Below the pieces are notes generated by a model, which did no database searches, was not told the DNA's origin, and saw nothing but the letters and a program-made list of their open reading frames with translations. This document shows, in pieces, positions 38,391 to 46,060 of a stretch of 46,060 nucleotides of DNA. The first letter of the stretch is position 1. Each line of letters begins with the position of its first letter. The DNA comes from CAZFLD01 sp964519835 (GTDB taxonomy: Bacteria > Spirochaetota > Spirochaetia > DSM-27196 > CAZFLD01), in the NCBI GenBank assembly GCA_964519835.1, contig CAZFLD010000031.1, positions 1-46,060 on the forward strand, read 5' to 3'. The position numbers and the translations under genes were made by a program.

Positions 38391-39425
38391 ATGACCGCTC
38401 GCCAAGGCGTCCTATCTATGTTCTCTATGTTCGCGATACTACTATCTCTGCTCGTTGTTACCGGGTGCGCTACTTCGCCCGAAGACGACATGAACGTTTA
38501 CGAGTTCAACGAGGGTATGAGATCGCTGGCATCCGGTCTCGAGGAAGGGTACGACGCCGCCGCCCCGGCGACGTTTGGCAACGATGTAGGCCGCAAACGC
38601 CTGGCCGTCCTGCGCTTGGTAAATGACGACGGCACCGCCGGCCCAATCGGCCGTGAAGTTGCCAACAGTCTGCAGGTGCAGCTCTTCGACCCTGCGCGTT
38701 TTTCGCTTCTCGAGCGGGAGCGTGTCGACTCCCTTTTGAGCGAGTTTTCTTTTGGCGAGACCGGCCTGGTTGAAGAGCTTACCACCAGTGAGCTCGGCAA
38801 TCTTTTGGGCGCCGAGGTGGTGGTGGTGGGTACCGTTCGCCCGGGCGCGGAAACAGCCACGATCAGCGCACGCATCGTAGACCTGGAAAGCGGCGAGATT
38901 CTTGGTATCGGCCAGGTCGTGGTCTACACCGACTTTATAGACATAAACGATGTTCGCGAGTCTGTTGATCGGCCGGCCGACGACGACGATGGTCCTGATG
39001 AGCCGGTTCTCGACGATACCGACCAGCCCGCCGGCGACAAGATCGCGGTGGCCGCGCGCGACGAGAGTCCGGAGGAGCTGTTCGCGCAGTTTCAAGATGC
39101 CGCGCTCGACGACGACCTCGAATTTGTCTTGTCCATCACCGACCTCGAAGCCGCCGCCGATCATCTCGATCTCGCGCAGCTTACGACCGACGAGGTGGAG
39201 GACTATCTCTTTGAGCTTCTTATGGAGCCGTATGGGGAGGAACTTCTCAGCCTTTTGGCGCTCGATACAGAGGTGGTGGGCGGCGATTTTGTCGAGGACG
39301 GCGTCTATTCTCTTGATCTCGAAATCCAATTGGACGGAGAGATCGTTGAAACGTACGTCGACTTCTACCGTATCGACGACGAGTGGTATATGGACCTCGT
39401 GGATCTCCTCCTATCGCTGGAGTAG
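38391..39425 (+). CDS. Lipoprotein with CsgG/FlgO-like domain
   Basis: A 344-residue lipoprotein: the signal sequence ends LLVVTGC (Cys26). Residues about 50-190 match the CsgG/FlgO/curli-assembly type fold: GRKRLAVLRLVNDDGTAGPIG, REVANSLQVQLFDPARFSLLER, then LLGAEVVVVGTVRPG and ARIVDLESGEILGIGQVVV. FlgO-type relatives are outer-membrane proteins needed for flagellar stability, so a link to motility or envelope assembly is possible but not shown. The C-terminal third (about 215-344) is strongly acidic and not recognised; it ends in alternating strands that resemble a small SnoaL/DUF-type fold. AGGAGG lies 5 bp before the ATG. valS follows 36 bp downstream. Confidence 0.8.
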   Translation: MTARQGVLSMFSMFAILLSLLVVTGCATSPEDDMNVYEFNEGMRSLASGLEEGYDAAAPATFGNDVGRKRLAVLRLVNDDGTAGPIGREVANSLQVQLFDPARFSLLERERVDSLLSEFSFGETGLVEELTTSELGNLLGAEVVVVGTVRPGAETATISARIVDLESGEILGIGQVVVYTDFIDINDVRESVDRPADDDDGPDEPVLDDTDQPAGDKIAVAARDESPEELFAQFQDAALDDDLEFVLSITDLEAAADHLDLAQLTTDEVEDYLFELLMEPYGEELLSLLALDTEVVGGDFVEDGVYSLDLEIQLDGEIVETYVDFYRIDDEWYMDLVDLLLSLE

Positions 39426-39461
39426 CTTACAAGAGAAATTTAGAGACCAAAGTACAACACC

Positions 39462-42131
39462 ATGCTGCCTGAGAACCTAGACAAACATTTTGACGAACCC
39501 GCCGCACGTAGGCGTCTTATCGCCACGTGGCTGAAAGATGGAATTTATTCGTTCGACGAGTCGGACCCGACCCGCCCGTTGTATCGCATAGACACACCGC
39601 CGCCAACCGTCTCGGGATCGCTTCACGTTGGTCACGTGTTTAGCTATACGCACACCGACGTGGCGGTCCGCTACCGGCGCATGCGTGGCTACAACGTGTT
39701 CTACCCCATGGGTTGGGACGACAACGGCCTTCCGACCGAACGCCGGGTCGAAAACTACTACCATGTAAGCTGTGATCCAAGCGAGCCATATATTTCAGGC
39801 CTCGCGATGGACCAGGCCAACGCCAAGACTCGCAAGGAGCGTCCGCGCAGGCTGTCTCGTAAGAACTTTATCGAGTTGTGCAAGGACCTGACGACGGTCG
39901 ACGAGGAGGCGTTTAAGGACCTATGGCGAAACATCGGTCTTTCGGTCGACTGGAGCCAGGAATACGCCACTATTGGTGAGCGTGCGCGGGCCGTTTCCCA
40001 ATACAGCTTTATCGACCTCTACAGCAAAGGGCACATCTACAACACCTGGTCGCCCACCATGTGGGACGTCGATTTTCGATCGGCAATCGCCCAGGCAGAG
40101 TTGGAAGACCGGGAGGAGGCAGGCGCCTACCATCACATTCGCTTTGGTGTGGAGGACTCGGACGAAAGCTTTGTTATTGCCACCACCAGACCCGAGCTGC
40201 TGCCGGCCTGCGTCGGTGTGGCGGCCCATCCAAACGACAAACGGTATTCGCACCTCATCGGCCGCCGTGCCGTTACTCCGCTTTTTCATGCGCCCATCCC
40301 CGTATTTGCCGCCGAGGAGGCCGATCCGGAGAAGGGCACCGGTATCCTCATGGTCTGTACGTTTGGTGATGCAATGGATGTTGAGTGGTGGCGACGGGAG
40401 TCGCTGCCGCTTCGCCAGGTCATCACTCCCGAAGGGCGAATGGTACAGGTCGAGTTTGGCACCGACGGGTGGGAGTCACTCGATCCAAGCGCGGCACAAA
40501 TGGTCTACAACGAAGTTGCAGGCGGCTCCCTCAAGGCCGCAAGGCAGCACATCGTAGAGGCTTTGGGTGACGCCCTCGTAAACGAGCCCGAGCCGATTAC
40601 TCACGCGGTCAAATACTACGAGAAGGGGAAGCGTCCCATCGAGTTTTTGTCGACAAGGCAGTGGTTTGTGTCGCTCCTGGACAAAAAAGACGCACTTATT
40701 CGGCGTGGTCAAGAGCTCGACTGGTACCCGAGCCACATGGGCGCGCGCTATCAAAACTGGGTGGAAAACCTCCAATTCGACTGGTGTATCAGTCGCCAGC
40801 GATACTTCGGCGTCGCCATTCCTGTTTGGTATCGCCTTGATAACGACGGCAACCCCGACTACATCAACCCCATCCTACCCAATCCGGACAGCCTTCCCGT
40901 AGATCCAATGAGCGATCCGGCGCCGGGTTTTGAGGAGGAAATGCGAGACAAACCCGGGGGCTTCACCGGCGATCCGGACATCTTTGATACCTGGTTTACG
41001 AGCTCGCTGTCGCCTCAGATTACGACCGGATGGATCGATTCTCCGGAACGGTTCACGCGTTTGTTCCCCATGGACGTGCGACCACAGGCGCATGACATCA
41101 TTCGGACCTGGGCTTTCTACACCATTGCCAAGGCTCACCTCCATCACGACACCGTTCCGTGGCAGAAGGTCTTGATCTCCGGCTGGATTCTTGATCCGGA
41201 CCGGAAGAAGATGAGCAAGAGCAAAGGAAACACTCAGACGCCGGCGGAGTTTGTGGAGACGTACATGGCCGACGGCATGCGCTACTGGGCGGCCGGCGCT
41301 CGCCTCGGGGTGGACACCGCCTTTGACGAGCAGGTTATGAAAACGGGCCGTCGTCTAGTGACCAAGCTGTACAACGCCGGCCGATTTGTTCTCGGCTTCG
41401 ACGATCCGGACGCGATCGGCGGCGAAGAGAGCGCCGCTCCGGCGGGGGGGGCCGCAGCCGGCCCGCCACCCGACTCCCATGGCGCAATCCCCTCCGGCAA
41501 GGCTACCGTAAGCAACGAGGTCGACAGGACCTTCCTGGTCCGCGTCATCAAGACAATCAAAAAGGCAACCGCCGCATTCGAGAGCGAGATGTTTGCCGTT
41601 GCCCTGGAAGAGATCGAGACGTTTTTCTGGTCCACGTTTACTGACACGTACATCGAGCTTGTTAAAGAGCGAGCAAAACGTGGCGGCGCCGACGGCGCAT
41701 CCGCCGTACAAGCGCTCAGGAACAGCCTCTCCATCCTGCTCCGGCTGTTTGCCCCCTTTGTTCCTTTTATAACGGAGGAGATATGGAGCTGGGATTTAGC
41801 CAAGCGAGACGGAGCTACAAAAAGCATTCACCACGCTCCGTGGCCCGGTGCTCACGAGCTTGGCACTCTTTCCGGCGCCGGCGGTGAGACGTCGTCGGGT
41901 GCCGACGATAAGTCCTGGGAGACCGCTGTCGAGGTGCTCTCCCTTGTTCGCAAGTACAAAACCGTCAATAAGCTTTCCGGCGGTACACCACTCGCCGAGG
42001 CGCACCTGCGGATTCCGGCGCCCCTTTCCGATGCCTATGTTTCGGATCTATCCGATTCGCTTCGTGTGGGAGCGCTGAAATTCGAGGTCGTTGAGGGCAC
42101 CGCGGCAGAGTTACTAGACGCCAAAGAATAG
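39462..42131 (+). CDS. valS: Valyl-tRNA synthetase
   Basis: An 889-residue class I aminoacyl-tRNA synthetase charging tRNA-Val. HIGH is represented by LHVGH (about residues 54-58) and KMSKS by KKMSKSKG (about 583). The editing domain carries FVIATTRPELLPACVGVAAHP. The text around the first motif (TPPPTVSGSLHVGHVFSY, then FYPMGWDDNGLPTERRVENYY) belongs to the archaeal/actinobacterial-like type, not the E. coli type. A Gly/Ala/Pro-rich insertion at about 650-680 looks lineage-specific. The C-terminal tRNA-binding coiled coil of E. coli-type ValS is absent, which is normal for this type. No clear ribosome-binding site precedes the ATG. The stop codon lies in a short direct repeat. Confidence 0.95.
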   Translation: MLPENLDKHFDEPAARRRLIATWLKDGIYSFDESDPTRPLYRIDTPPPTVSGSLHVGHVFSYTHTDVAVRYRRMRGYNVFYPMGWDDNGLPTERRVENYYHVSCDPSEPYISGLAMDQANAKTRKERPRRLSRKNFIELCKDLTTVDEEAFKDLWRNIGLSVDWSQEYATIGERARAVSQYSFIDLYSKGHIYNTWSPTMWDVDFRSAIAQAELEDREEAGAYHHIRFGVEDSDESFVIATTRPELLPACVGVAAHPNDKRYSHLIGRRAVTPLFHAPIPVFAAEEADPEKGTGILMVCTFGDAMDVEWWRRESLPLRQVITPEGRMVQVEFGTDGWESLDPSAAQMVYNEVAGGSLKAARQHIVEALGDALVNEPEPITHAVKYYEKGKRPIEFLSTRQWFVSLLDKKDALIRRGQELDWYPSHMGARYQNWVENLQFDWCISRQRYFGVAIPVWYRLDNDGNPDYINPILPNPDSLPVDPMSDPAPGFEEEMRDKPGGFTGDPDIFDTWFTSSLSPQITTGWIDSPERFTRLFPMDVRPQAHDIIRTWAFYTIAKAHLHHDTVPWQKVLISGWILDPDRKKMSKSKGNTQTPAEFVETYMADGMRYWAAGARLGVDTAFDEQVMKTGRRLVTKLYNAGRFVLGFDDPDAIGGEESAAPAGGAAAGPPPDSHGAIPSGKATVSNEVDRTFLVRVIKTIKKATAAFESEMFAVALEEIETFFWSTFTDTYIELVKERAKRGGADGASAVQALRNSLSILLRLFAPFVPFITEEIWSWDLAKRDGATKSIHHAPWPGAHELGTLSGAGGETSSGADDKSWETAVEVLSLVRKYKTVNKLSGGTPLAEAHLRIPAPLSDAYVSDLSDSLRVGALKFEVVEGTAAELLDAKE

Positions 42132-42165
42132 GGCCCGAGACGCCAAAGAGATGCCAAAGAATAGG
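42120..42165. repeat. Short direct repeats spanning the valS stop
   Basis: GCCAAAGAATAGG occurs at 42120-42132 (containing the valS TAG) and again at 42153-42165; a shorter GCCAAAGA lies at 42142. The spacing of 22 and 11 bp suggests slippage duplication. Confidence 0.65.
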
Positions 42166-42241
42166 CGCCGCGCACGCATGCCGGATCCGCCAAGACGACG
42201 CGCCGTGCCGCCGGGGCGACCCACAGGCCAATTTGCATGGT

Positions 42242-42652
42242 CTATTTGTTTGGCCGGGGATGCTCTCCGCTCAAGTCCTCGAGTTGGATGTTGAGGGCGC
42301 CAATGGAAATCTGAATCTCCCATATCAACAAGCCCAAGGATATCAACATAAAGAGGAGCGCGGCTGCAAAAAGAATCTCCGCAACAATTGCGGCCTCGAA
42401 AAAGATGGCCGCGAGGGATGCCACACAGCACACAAGGCTGAACCCGCCTGCAAGTTGCATGTTCCTGATGAGGTAGATCCTCTTGCGCAGGTTTTTGATT
42501 TGTCGGGTTACGAGCGAACCACCCTGTTGCCGCTGCCGATCGTGAAGACGACGGATCAGGTCGGCGTATGTTACGAATCGATTTGTGTAGGAGATAAAAA
42601 GCAGGGATACCGCGGGGAAGAGGAGAGCCGGGGTGGCGTAGGTCAGTTCCAT
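42242..42652 (-). CDS. DUF2721-like membrane protein
   Basis: A 136-residue inner-membrane protein with about three hydrophobic segments: an N-terminal helix (ATPALLFPAVSLLFISYTNRF) and two near the C terminus (LAGGFSLVCCVASLAAIFFEA, AEILFAAALLFMLISLGLLI). The basic loop LIRRLHDRQRQ and RQIKNLRKRIYLIRNMQ, then WEIQISIGALNIQLEDL, match the DUF2721 family, whose function is unknown. GGAG lies 6 bp before the ATG. It starts 12 bp after the stop of the ParA-like gene and is most likely co-transcribed with it. It converges on valS across about 110 bp. Confidence 0.75.
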   Translation of the reverse strand: MELTYATPALLFPAVSLLFISYTNRFVTYADLIRRLHDRQRQQGGSLVTRQIKNLRKRIYLIRNMQLAGGFSLVCCVASLAAIFFEAAIVAEILFAAALLFMLISLGLLIWEIQISIGALNIQLEDLSGEHPRPNK

Positions 42653-42663
42653 GCTCTACTCCT

Positions 42664-43794
42664 TTACGATGGAAAGTCCAAATCGCTCTGCACACTTACT
42701 CGTCGGAGGGTTTGTTGCAGATCCGCTATTGTTTTTCGTTGCGCTTGAATCATCTCCACCAACTCGGCAGTACTCGGTTCCGCCGCATCCGCCTCCCCGT
42801 AGTCGTTGGCCGCCTCCATTGCCGTGAGCTCAAACGAATCCGAGTACTCATCGAGGGCCAACGGCATGTCCGGGAATCGCTCCGATTGGGAAATCTTCTG
42901 GCTAATCCGTGTCATCTGCCGTGCGGCAAGGCTGTCGGGAGCTTCCGCAACCACCGGCATAAGATTCCGGGCCGACTCGTCCACGGCGGGATCCTCATAA
43001 ATTAGCCCGAGGGACTGTAGGTGAATGCCCAGTTTTGCGTCCATCAGATCTCGGAGACCCACTGCCATATGGGCGTCGCCCGGCGTCTTGGCGCGGTTGA
43101 TCACCAGCGAAGGCTTTATGTGAGAAAGATGCCGGTGCAGTTTCCGAGACGCGGTTTTGTCGATTGAGTTAATCTCTTTGACCATGTCTCCGATTTCCGG
43201 CGTTGTGCCCGGGCGCTTGTCCTTGACCGCCGACCGGAAATACGCGTCGAGACGCTTGTCACCGGCCAAGCTTCGCCTAACAAAGCGGAAAAACGCGTTC
43301 TTCATAAAGTTGTAGGCGTTGAGGATAGCCGGAGGCTGTGGAGTTGTGACGATTATCCCGGCATTGGACATCAGAAAAAAATCGAGTGCGGCGGCGGCGC
43401 TTCCCGAGCCGATATCCAACAGAACATAGTCCGCTTCCAATTCAAAAATCGAGTCGGATACCTTCTTTCGCTGCTGTGGCGTAATGTCTGCAAGGCCGGC
43501 GACCAGCACATCCCCGGGTACGAACTGCAGGTTGTCAAACGGTGTGTCCAGGACCGCGTCGCGAAACAAGAGGCGTGAATCCGCCAAAAGATTGCCGATG
43601 CCAATGTTGGTGTTCTTGATGCCTAGGTAGGAGTGTAGGTTGGAGCCGCCCAAGTCCAGGTCCACAACCACCGTTCGACAGCCGTAGGTGGCCAGCAGAA
43701 CGCCCAGGTTGGCGGCGAGGACCGATTTGCCCACGCCACCTTTTCCTCCGGCAATCGAAATAAGCTTCCTGTTCGCCTTTTCGTTGAGTATCAT
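42664..43794 (-). CDS. MinD/ParA-like P-loop ATPase
   Basis: A 376-residue cytoplasmic ATPase. SIAGGKGGVGKSVLAANLGV is the deviant Walker A of the MinD/ParA/FlhG group, and VVVDLDLGGSNLHSYLG is the switch region. YVLLDIGSGSAAAALDFFL is the Walker B area, and GIIVTTPQPPAILNAYNFMK follows the family. These proteins position partners at membranes, poles or on DNA. The C-terminal 100 residues are acidic and end in a predicted coiled coil (IQAQRKTIADLQQTLRRV) that could bind a partner. No chromosome-partition ParB gene or flagellar flhF is adjacent, so the cargo is unknown. The start at ATG 43794 gives a normal N terminus; the open frame upstream overlaps the divergent promoter. A TATAAT box ends 12 bp upstream. 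Confidence 0.85.
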   Translation of the reverse strand: MILNEKANRKLISIAGGKGGVGKSVLAANLGVLLATYGCRTVVVDLDLGGSNLHSYLGIKNTNIGIGNLLADSRLLFRDAVLDTPFDNLQFVPGDVLVAGLADITPQQRKKVSDSIFELEADYVLLDIGSGSAAAALDFFLMSNAGIIVTTPQPPAILNAYNFMKNAFFRFVRRSLAGDKRLDAYFRSAVKDKRPGTTPEIGDMVKEINSIDKTASRKLHRHLSHIKPSLVINRAKTPGDAHMAVGLRDLMDAKLGIHLQSLGLIYEDPAVDESARNLMPVVAEAPDSLAARQMTRISQKISQSERFPDMPLALDEYSDSFELTAMEAANDYGEADAAEPSTAELVEMIQAQRKTIADLQQTLRRVSVQSDLDFPS

Positions 43795-43806
43795 AATCTT
43801 GCCACG

Positions 43807-43838
43807 ATTATACCGATTACCGACCGTTTTCGAAACGG
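43807..43838 (-). promoter_or_regulatory. Promoter and dyad upstream of ParA-like gene
   Basis: A perfect minus-strand TATAAT (43807-43812) lies 12 bp before ATG 43794, so the leader would be only about five bases. A dyad CCGTTT-TCG-AAACGG (43824-43838) overlaps the -35 position, which matches consensus poorly; a repressor or activator site is plausible. Confidence 0.55.
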
Positions 43839-43861
43839 CGTGTCCTTCGCCGTAGTGCAAC

Positions 43862-43889
43862 TTGTTTTCTTTCTTTGATTTGATATAGT
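43862..43889 (+). promoter_or_regulatory. Promoter of the large repeat-tail protein gene
   Basis: TTGTTT and TATAGT (5 of 6) are spaced by 16 bp in a T-rich patch that stands out in this GC-rich sequence. Transcription would start near 43897, only about ten bases before GTG 43906. Confidence 0.6.
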
Positions 43890-43905
43890 CTGTTTGGGGG
43901 GCAAT

Positions 43906-46060
43906 GTGGCGGAAAAAGCGGCTTTTGGGGGCGACCCGCGCCAACGGGTGTTCCATATCGACACCGAATGTTATGTGGTCTACGTAGGTTCCGAGCCCTC
44001 AGACTACAAGCCGTTTATCCGGATTGGTAATTCCGAAAACCTTCCCAAAGAAGTCAAGGACATCGTTCACTCCGTCGTTGTGACGGACAACTTCACGGGT
44101 AACCCCATTGTCGAACGGGCAAACATGAATGTCGAGAACCTCTCCGAGCCGAAGTATGTGGGCGATCCGGAGATTGTCTCGCGCTTCAAGACGTACCTTC
44201 GCCAGTTTGCGTTGCCCACCGAGGCTTTTCAGGCCTATCACGGAAGGCCCCGAGGCTCCGACGGGTCGTTGGCCTACTTCTATGAGAACGGCAACATCAA
44301 GCTGTTTTTCCGGCGCGCGGAGATCTTTGACCTCAAGGCTCGCGAGCGCGAGGATAGGCATTTTCTTCAACGGGCCCGCGACACCAAGGTTGCGCTCGAC
44401 AAGAATCCGCTCCGGTACTCCCAGAAAGATTTGAGTCGGAACGGATTTCTTGTTGCCGGCGGACACTTCTACGCTTACTCGAAGGGGCGGCTCCTCGGCT
44501 GGGAACCGCCGACCGGATACTTCAGTAGCCTTGCCACGTCCGGCGTGGATCCGGACCGCGTAGGCGCCGTAATGGCGCAGGATGCCGGTGAAGGCTTGTT
44601 CCGGTTGTTCAAACGCGGTCGCGATATCGGCACAACCGTGCGTGTTTTGGCCGGAGATTCGGCGCACACACGGAAGGGTGCCGACTTGTTTACGCTGTCG
44701 GAGAAACTGCGGGTCGAAGTGGCTGCGCTCAACAAAGAACGTCGCTATCATTTCGGCGAGCTGAGTGTCGGGATGGATACAAGCCCATACTTGCGGTACC
44801 CCGGCGTCGACGGTGATGTGAGAGTTGTCCAATCCGCGTATGGTTCGGCCGATCCCGCCGGCGATAACGCCGCCTGGCGCATCGACCTCGACCGACTGGT
44901 GCTTACAAAGACCACGGATACGGCGGGGGGCGGTACCTCCGGGTTTGGGATCCGCGAAGGTGTATTGCACCGGATTGCCGGAGTCTTTTCCGATGCCGGT
45001 GATCTGGTGGACGGGTACGTTCCCGCCGCGCAAAAGGCGATCGTGCAGCTACTGCCGCCACGGGAAGTAGAGATCTTGGCGGCGTTGGCCCAAGTTGTTA
45101 AAGAGGCGTCGGCGGGTTCCGTTTCTCAGAAAGCCTCGAGCCGGCTTAGCACCGCGATAAAGGTGGGGTCCGACATCCACGACGTTACGCGTCTGTGCTC
45201 GGCCAACGCAGTAGCCCTGTTGGACGCCGTCTCTGCCGCATCGGATGATCGTGACCTGCGAAAGTCGATCAACGACAGGCTTTCCTCGATTCGGTCACTC
45301 GCCGCCGCCGACCGATTGAGCGCCGTTCCCGGTACCAGCATAGATTTGTACTTCCGCGACGGGAATCCCGTGGCTCTTTTTCACGTCGCGGACGGGATTA
45401 CCCGTGACGATATTCGTACCTCCCGTGACGCAACTGCGGATCTTGCGGCGGTCGTGGCCGAATCAACGGAGAAATACGGGGCGGAGCGAAAGAGACTCCG
45501 CGAATTGGTGGCCGGTTTGGACCATCCCAGCGTTCAGCCTGCCGACAAAAGCGCCGCCGAGACACCACAAGCGGGTCGGTCGAGCCCACCGCCGGCCACG
45601 AAGAAGACCCAAACGACAAAGCCAAAGGAACAAACGCCGGCGGCCGAGACAAAGACCGCGCAGCCCAGCAAAGGTACGGCGGCGGCGACTCAACAAGGTC
45701 CCACCGGGCCGGTGGGACCAAGGCCCCGTCAGACCCCCCCGCCGCGATCAGACCGTGGCCGGGCCATACTTGTCGCGGCGGCGGCCGTTGTCGTGATCGC
45801 CGTGCTGCTCTTTTTTCTCTTGCCTGCATTTGAGCCTGTGCGGGCGAGCCTTTTTGGCGGCGATCCCGACAACGTAGTCGTCGACGGCACCGATGCCACC
45901 GATGCCACTGTCGACCCCGATGCCACCGACGCCACCGTGGACCCCGACGCCACCGTGGACCCCGACGCCACCGACGACCCCGACGCCACCGACGACCCCG
46001 ACGCCACCGACGACACCGACGCCACCGACGACCCCGACGCCACCGACGCCCCCGACGCCA
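43906..46060 (+). CDS. Large single-span protein with Asp-Ala-Thr repeat tail, partial
   Basis: An open frame of at least 718 codons reaching the right edge of the window without a stop. I do not recognise the family. It begins (GTG) MAEKAAFGGDPRQRVFHIDT with no signal peptide. Residues 1-530 are a mixed alpha-beta region with YFYENGNIKLFFRRAEIFDL and GTSIDLYFRDGNPVALFHVAD, which read like related strands in two subdomains. A Pro/Thr/Ala/Lys-rich linker (about 545-615) leads to one membrane helix (AILVAAAAVVVIAVLLFFLL, about 621-640). A tail of DATD/DATVDP repeats follows. By topology rules the large domain is cytoplasmic and the repeat tail periplasmic. GTG 43906 is chosen because a G-rich tract and promoter precede it; the ATG at 43904 is in a frame that soon stops. 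It is divergent from the ParA-like gene. Confidence 0.8.
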   Translation, partial: MAEKAAFGGDPRQRVFHIDTECYVVYVGSEPSDYKPFIRIGNSENLPKEVKDIVHSVVVTDNFTGNPIVERANMNVENLSEPKYVGDPEIVSRFKTYLRQFALPTEAFQAYHGRPRGSDGSLAYFYENGNIKLFFRRAEIFDLKAREREDRHFLQRARDTKVALDKNPLRYSQKDLSRNGFLVAGGHFYAYSKGRLLGWEPPTGYFSSLATSGVDPDRVGAVMAQDAGEGLFRLFKRGRDIGTTVRVLAGDSAHTRKGADLFTLSEKLRVEVAALNKERRYHFGELSVGMDTSPYLRYPGVDGDVRVVQSAYGSADPAGDNAAWRIDLDRLVLTKTTDTAGGGTSGFGIREGVLHRIAGVFSDAGDLVDGYVPAAQKAIVQLLPPREVEILAALAQVVKEASAGSVSQKASSRLSTAIKVGSDIHDVTRLCSANAVALLDAVSAASDDRDLRKSINDRLSSIRSLAAADRLSAVPGTSIDLYFRDGNPVALFHVADGITRDDIRTSRDATADLAAVVAESTEKYGAERKRLRELVAGLDHPSVQPADKSAAETPQAGRSSPPPATKKTQTTKPKEQTPAAETKTAQPSKGTAAATQQGPTGPVGPRPRQTPPPRSDRGRAILVAAAAVVVIAVLLFFLLPAFEPVRASLFGGDPDNVVVDGTDATDATVDPDATDATVDPDATVDPDATDDPDATDDPDATDDTDATDDPDATDAPDA
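45886..46060 (+). repeat. GAC-GCC-ACC minisatellite encoding D-A-T repeats
   Basis: An in-frame tandem array built from 15-18 bp units such as GACCCCGACGCCACC runs to the window edge. Units are nearly identical late in the array, while early copies use GAT instead of GAC, showing older divergence. It encodes an acidic, extended periplasmic segment. Length variation is likely. Confidence 0.85.

Noticed and set aside
38442..39329. Minus-strand open frame of 295 codons
   Set aside because: Antisense to the lipobox-bearing CsgG/FlgO-like lipoprotein, which has promoter, AGGAGG and domain support.
43795..43956. Upstream extension of the ParA-like protein to 43956
   Set aside because: It crosses the divergent promoter region and the start of the large plus-strand gene, and MinD/ParA proteins start shortly before the P-loop.
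43999..45033. Minus-strand open frame of 344 codons
   Set aside because: Shadow of the large plus-strand gene; codon pattern and linker/helix/repeat structure support the plus strand.
45729..46043. Minus-strand frame encoding Ser-Gly-Val-Ala repeats
   Set aside because: Only the complement of the D-A-T minisatellite; no start signal.
45886..46060. CRISPR array
   Set aside because: The units are contiguous 15-18 bp in-frame codon repeats without unique spacers.
1..46060. tRNA or rRNA genes, phage or transposon genes
   Set aside because: I looked for T-loop GTTCGA motifs with matching acceptor stems, and for integrase or transposase motifs, and found none convincing; a tRNAscan and an IS search would be decisive.

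Overview
The window looks like a scaffold from a free-living, GC-rich spirochaete, probably an uncultured or draft genome because it holds two runs of exactly 100 N. The main evidence is an operon of four FlaA-family proteins, the sheath proteins of spirochaete periplasmic flagella. Other genes (rhamnose transport, FtsH, ValS, c-di-GMP and two-component signalling) fit a saccharolytic, motile bacterium. Genes are tightly packed. No gene-free stretch exceeds about 260 bp, and I saw no tRNA, rRNA, CRISPR array, insertion sequence or phage gene.

Layout. (1) 1-5749, minus strand: an overlapping operon running from right to left, with two FlaA-like genes, a secreted HEAT-repeat protein, two more FlaA-like genes, a small unknown gene, and a DHH/CBS protein cut by the left edge. 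(2) 6003-9112: a MATE transporter, a flavodoxin-like protein and an AraC regulator. (3) 9220-22076: a sugar locus. It has a PhyH-like protein without an obvious iron site, an AlsE/Rpe-type epimerase interrupted by a gap, two divergent zinc-type dehydrogenases, a TIM-barrel isomerase, a four-gene rhamnose-type ABC transporter, a DeoR regulator, a UroD-superfamily protein, RhaM and RhaA. No rhamnulokinase or rhamnulose-phosphate aldolase is present. (4) 22155-27386: a BtrH-like protein, a PAS-GGDEF-EAL protein translationally coupled to a PPK2 kinase, and a LuxR-type regulator. (5) 27516-33520: an unusual FnIII/solute-binding lipoprotein, FtsH and a second UroD-superfamily protein. (6) 33628-43794: an orphan LytS-like sensor kinase, a FAS1 protein, a MerR/B12-type regulator, an ACT-domain protein, a CsgG/FlgO-like lipoprotein, ValS, a DUF2721-type membrane protein and a MinD/ParA-like ATPase. 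(7) 43906-46060: an open-ended gene for a large single-span protein with an Asp-Ala-Thr repeat tail.

How they work together. The sugar locus probably imports L-rhamnose or a related 6-deoxy sugar (RhaSTPQ-like), interconverts anomers (RhaM) and isomerises it (RhaA). The dehydrogenases, epimerase and TIM-barrel isomerase may serve a second rare-sugar or polyol branch. CGGT-type repeats shared between the transporter promoter and the DeoR control region suggest one regulator for both. The flagellar operon would supply sheath subunits.

Notable themes are: several promoters whose -10 box lies only 6-7 bp before the start codon (candidate leaderless mRNAs); an FtsH gene whose best ribosome-binding site precedes an in-frame ATC; enzyme relatives that have lost hallmark ligands (PhyH-like, both dehydrogenases, the MerR/B12 protein, the BtrH-like protein); and Asp/Ala/Pro/Thr micro-repeats in exported proteins. 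All family assignments come from reading motifs and remembered family sequences; no database search was run.
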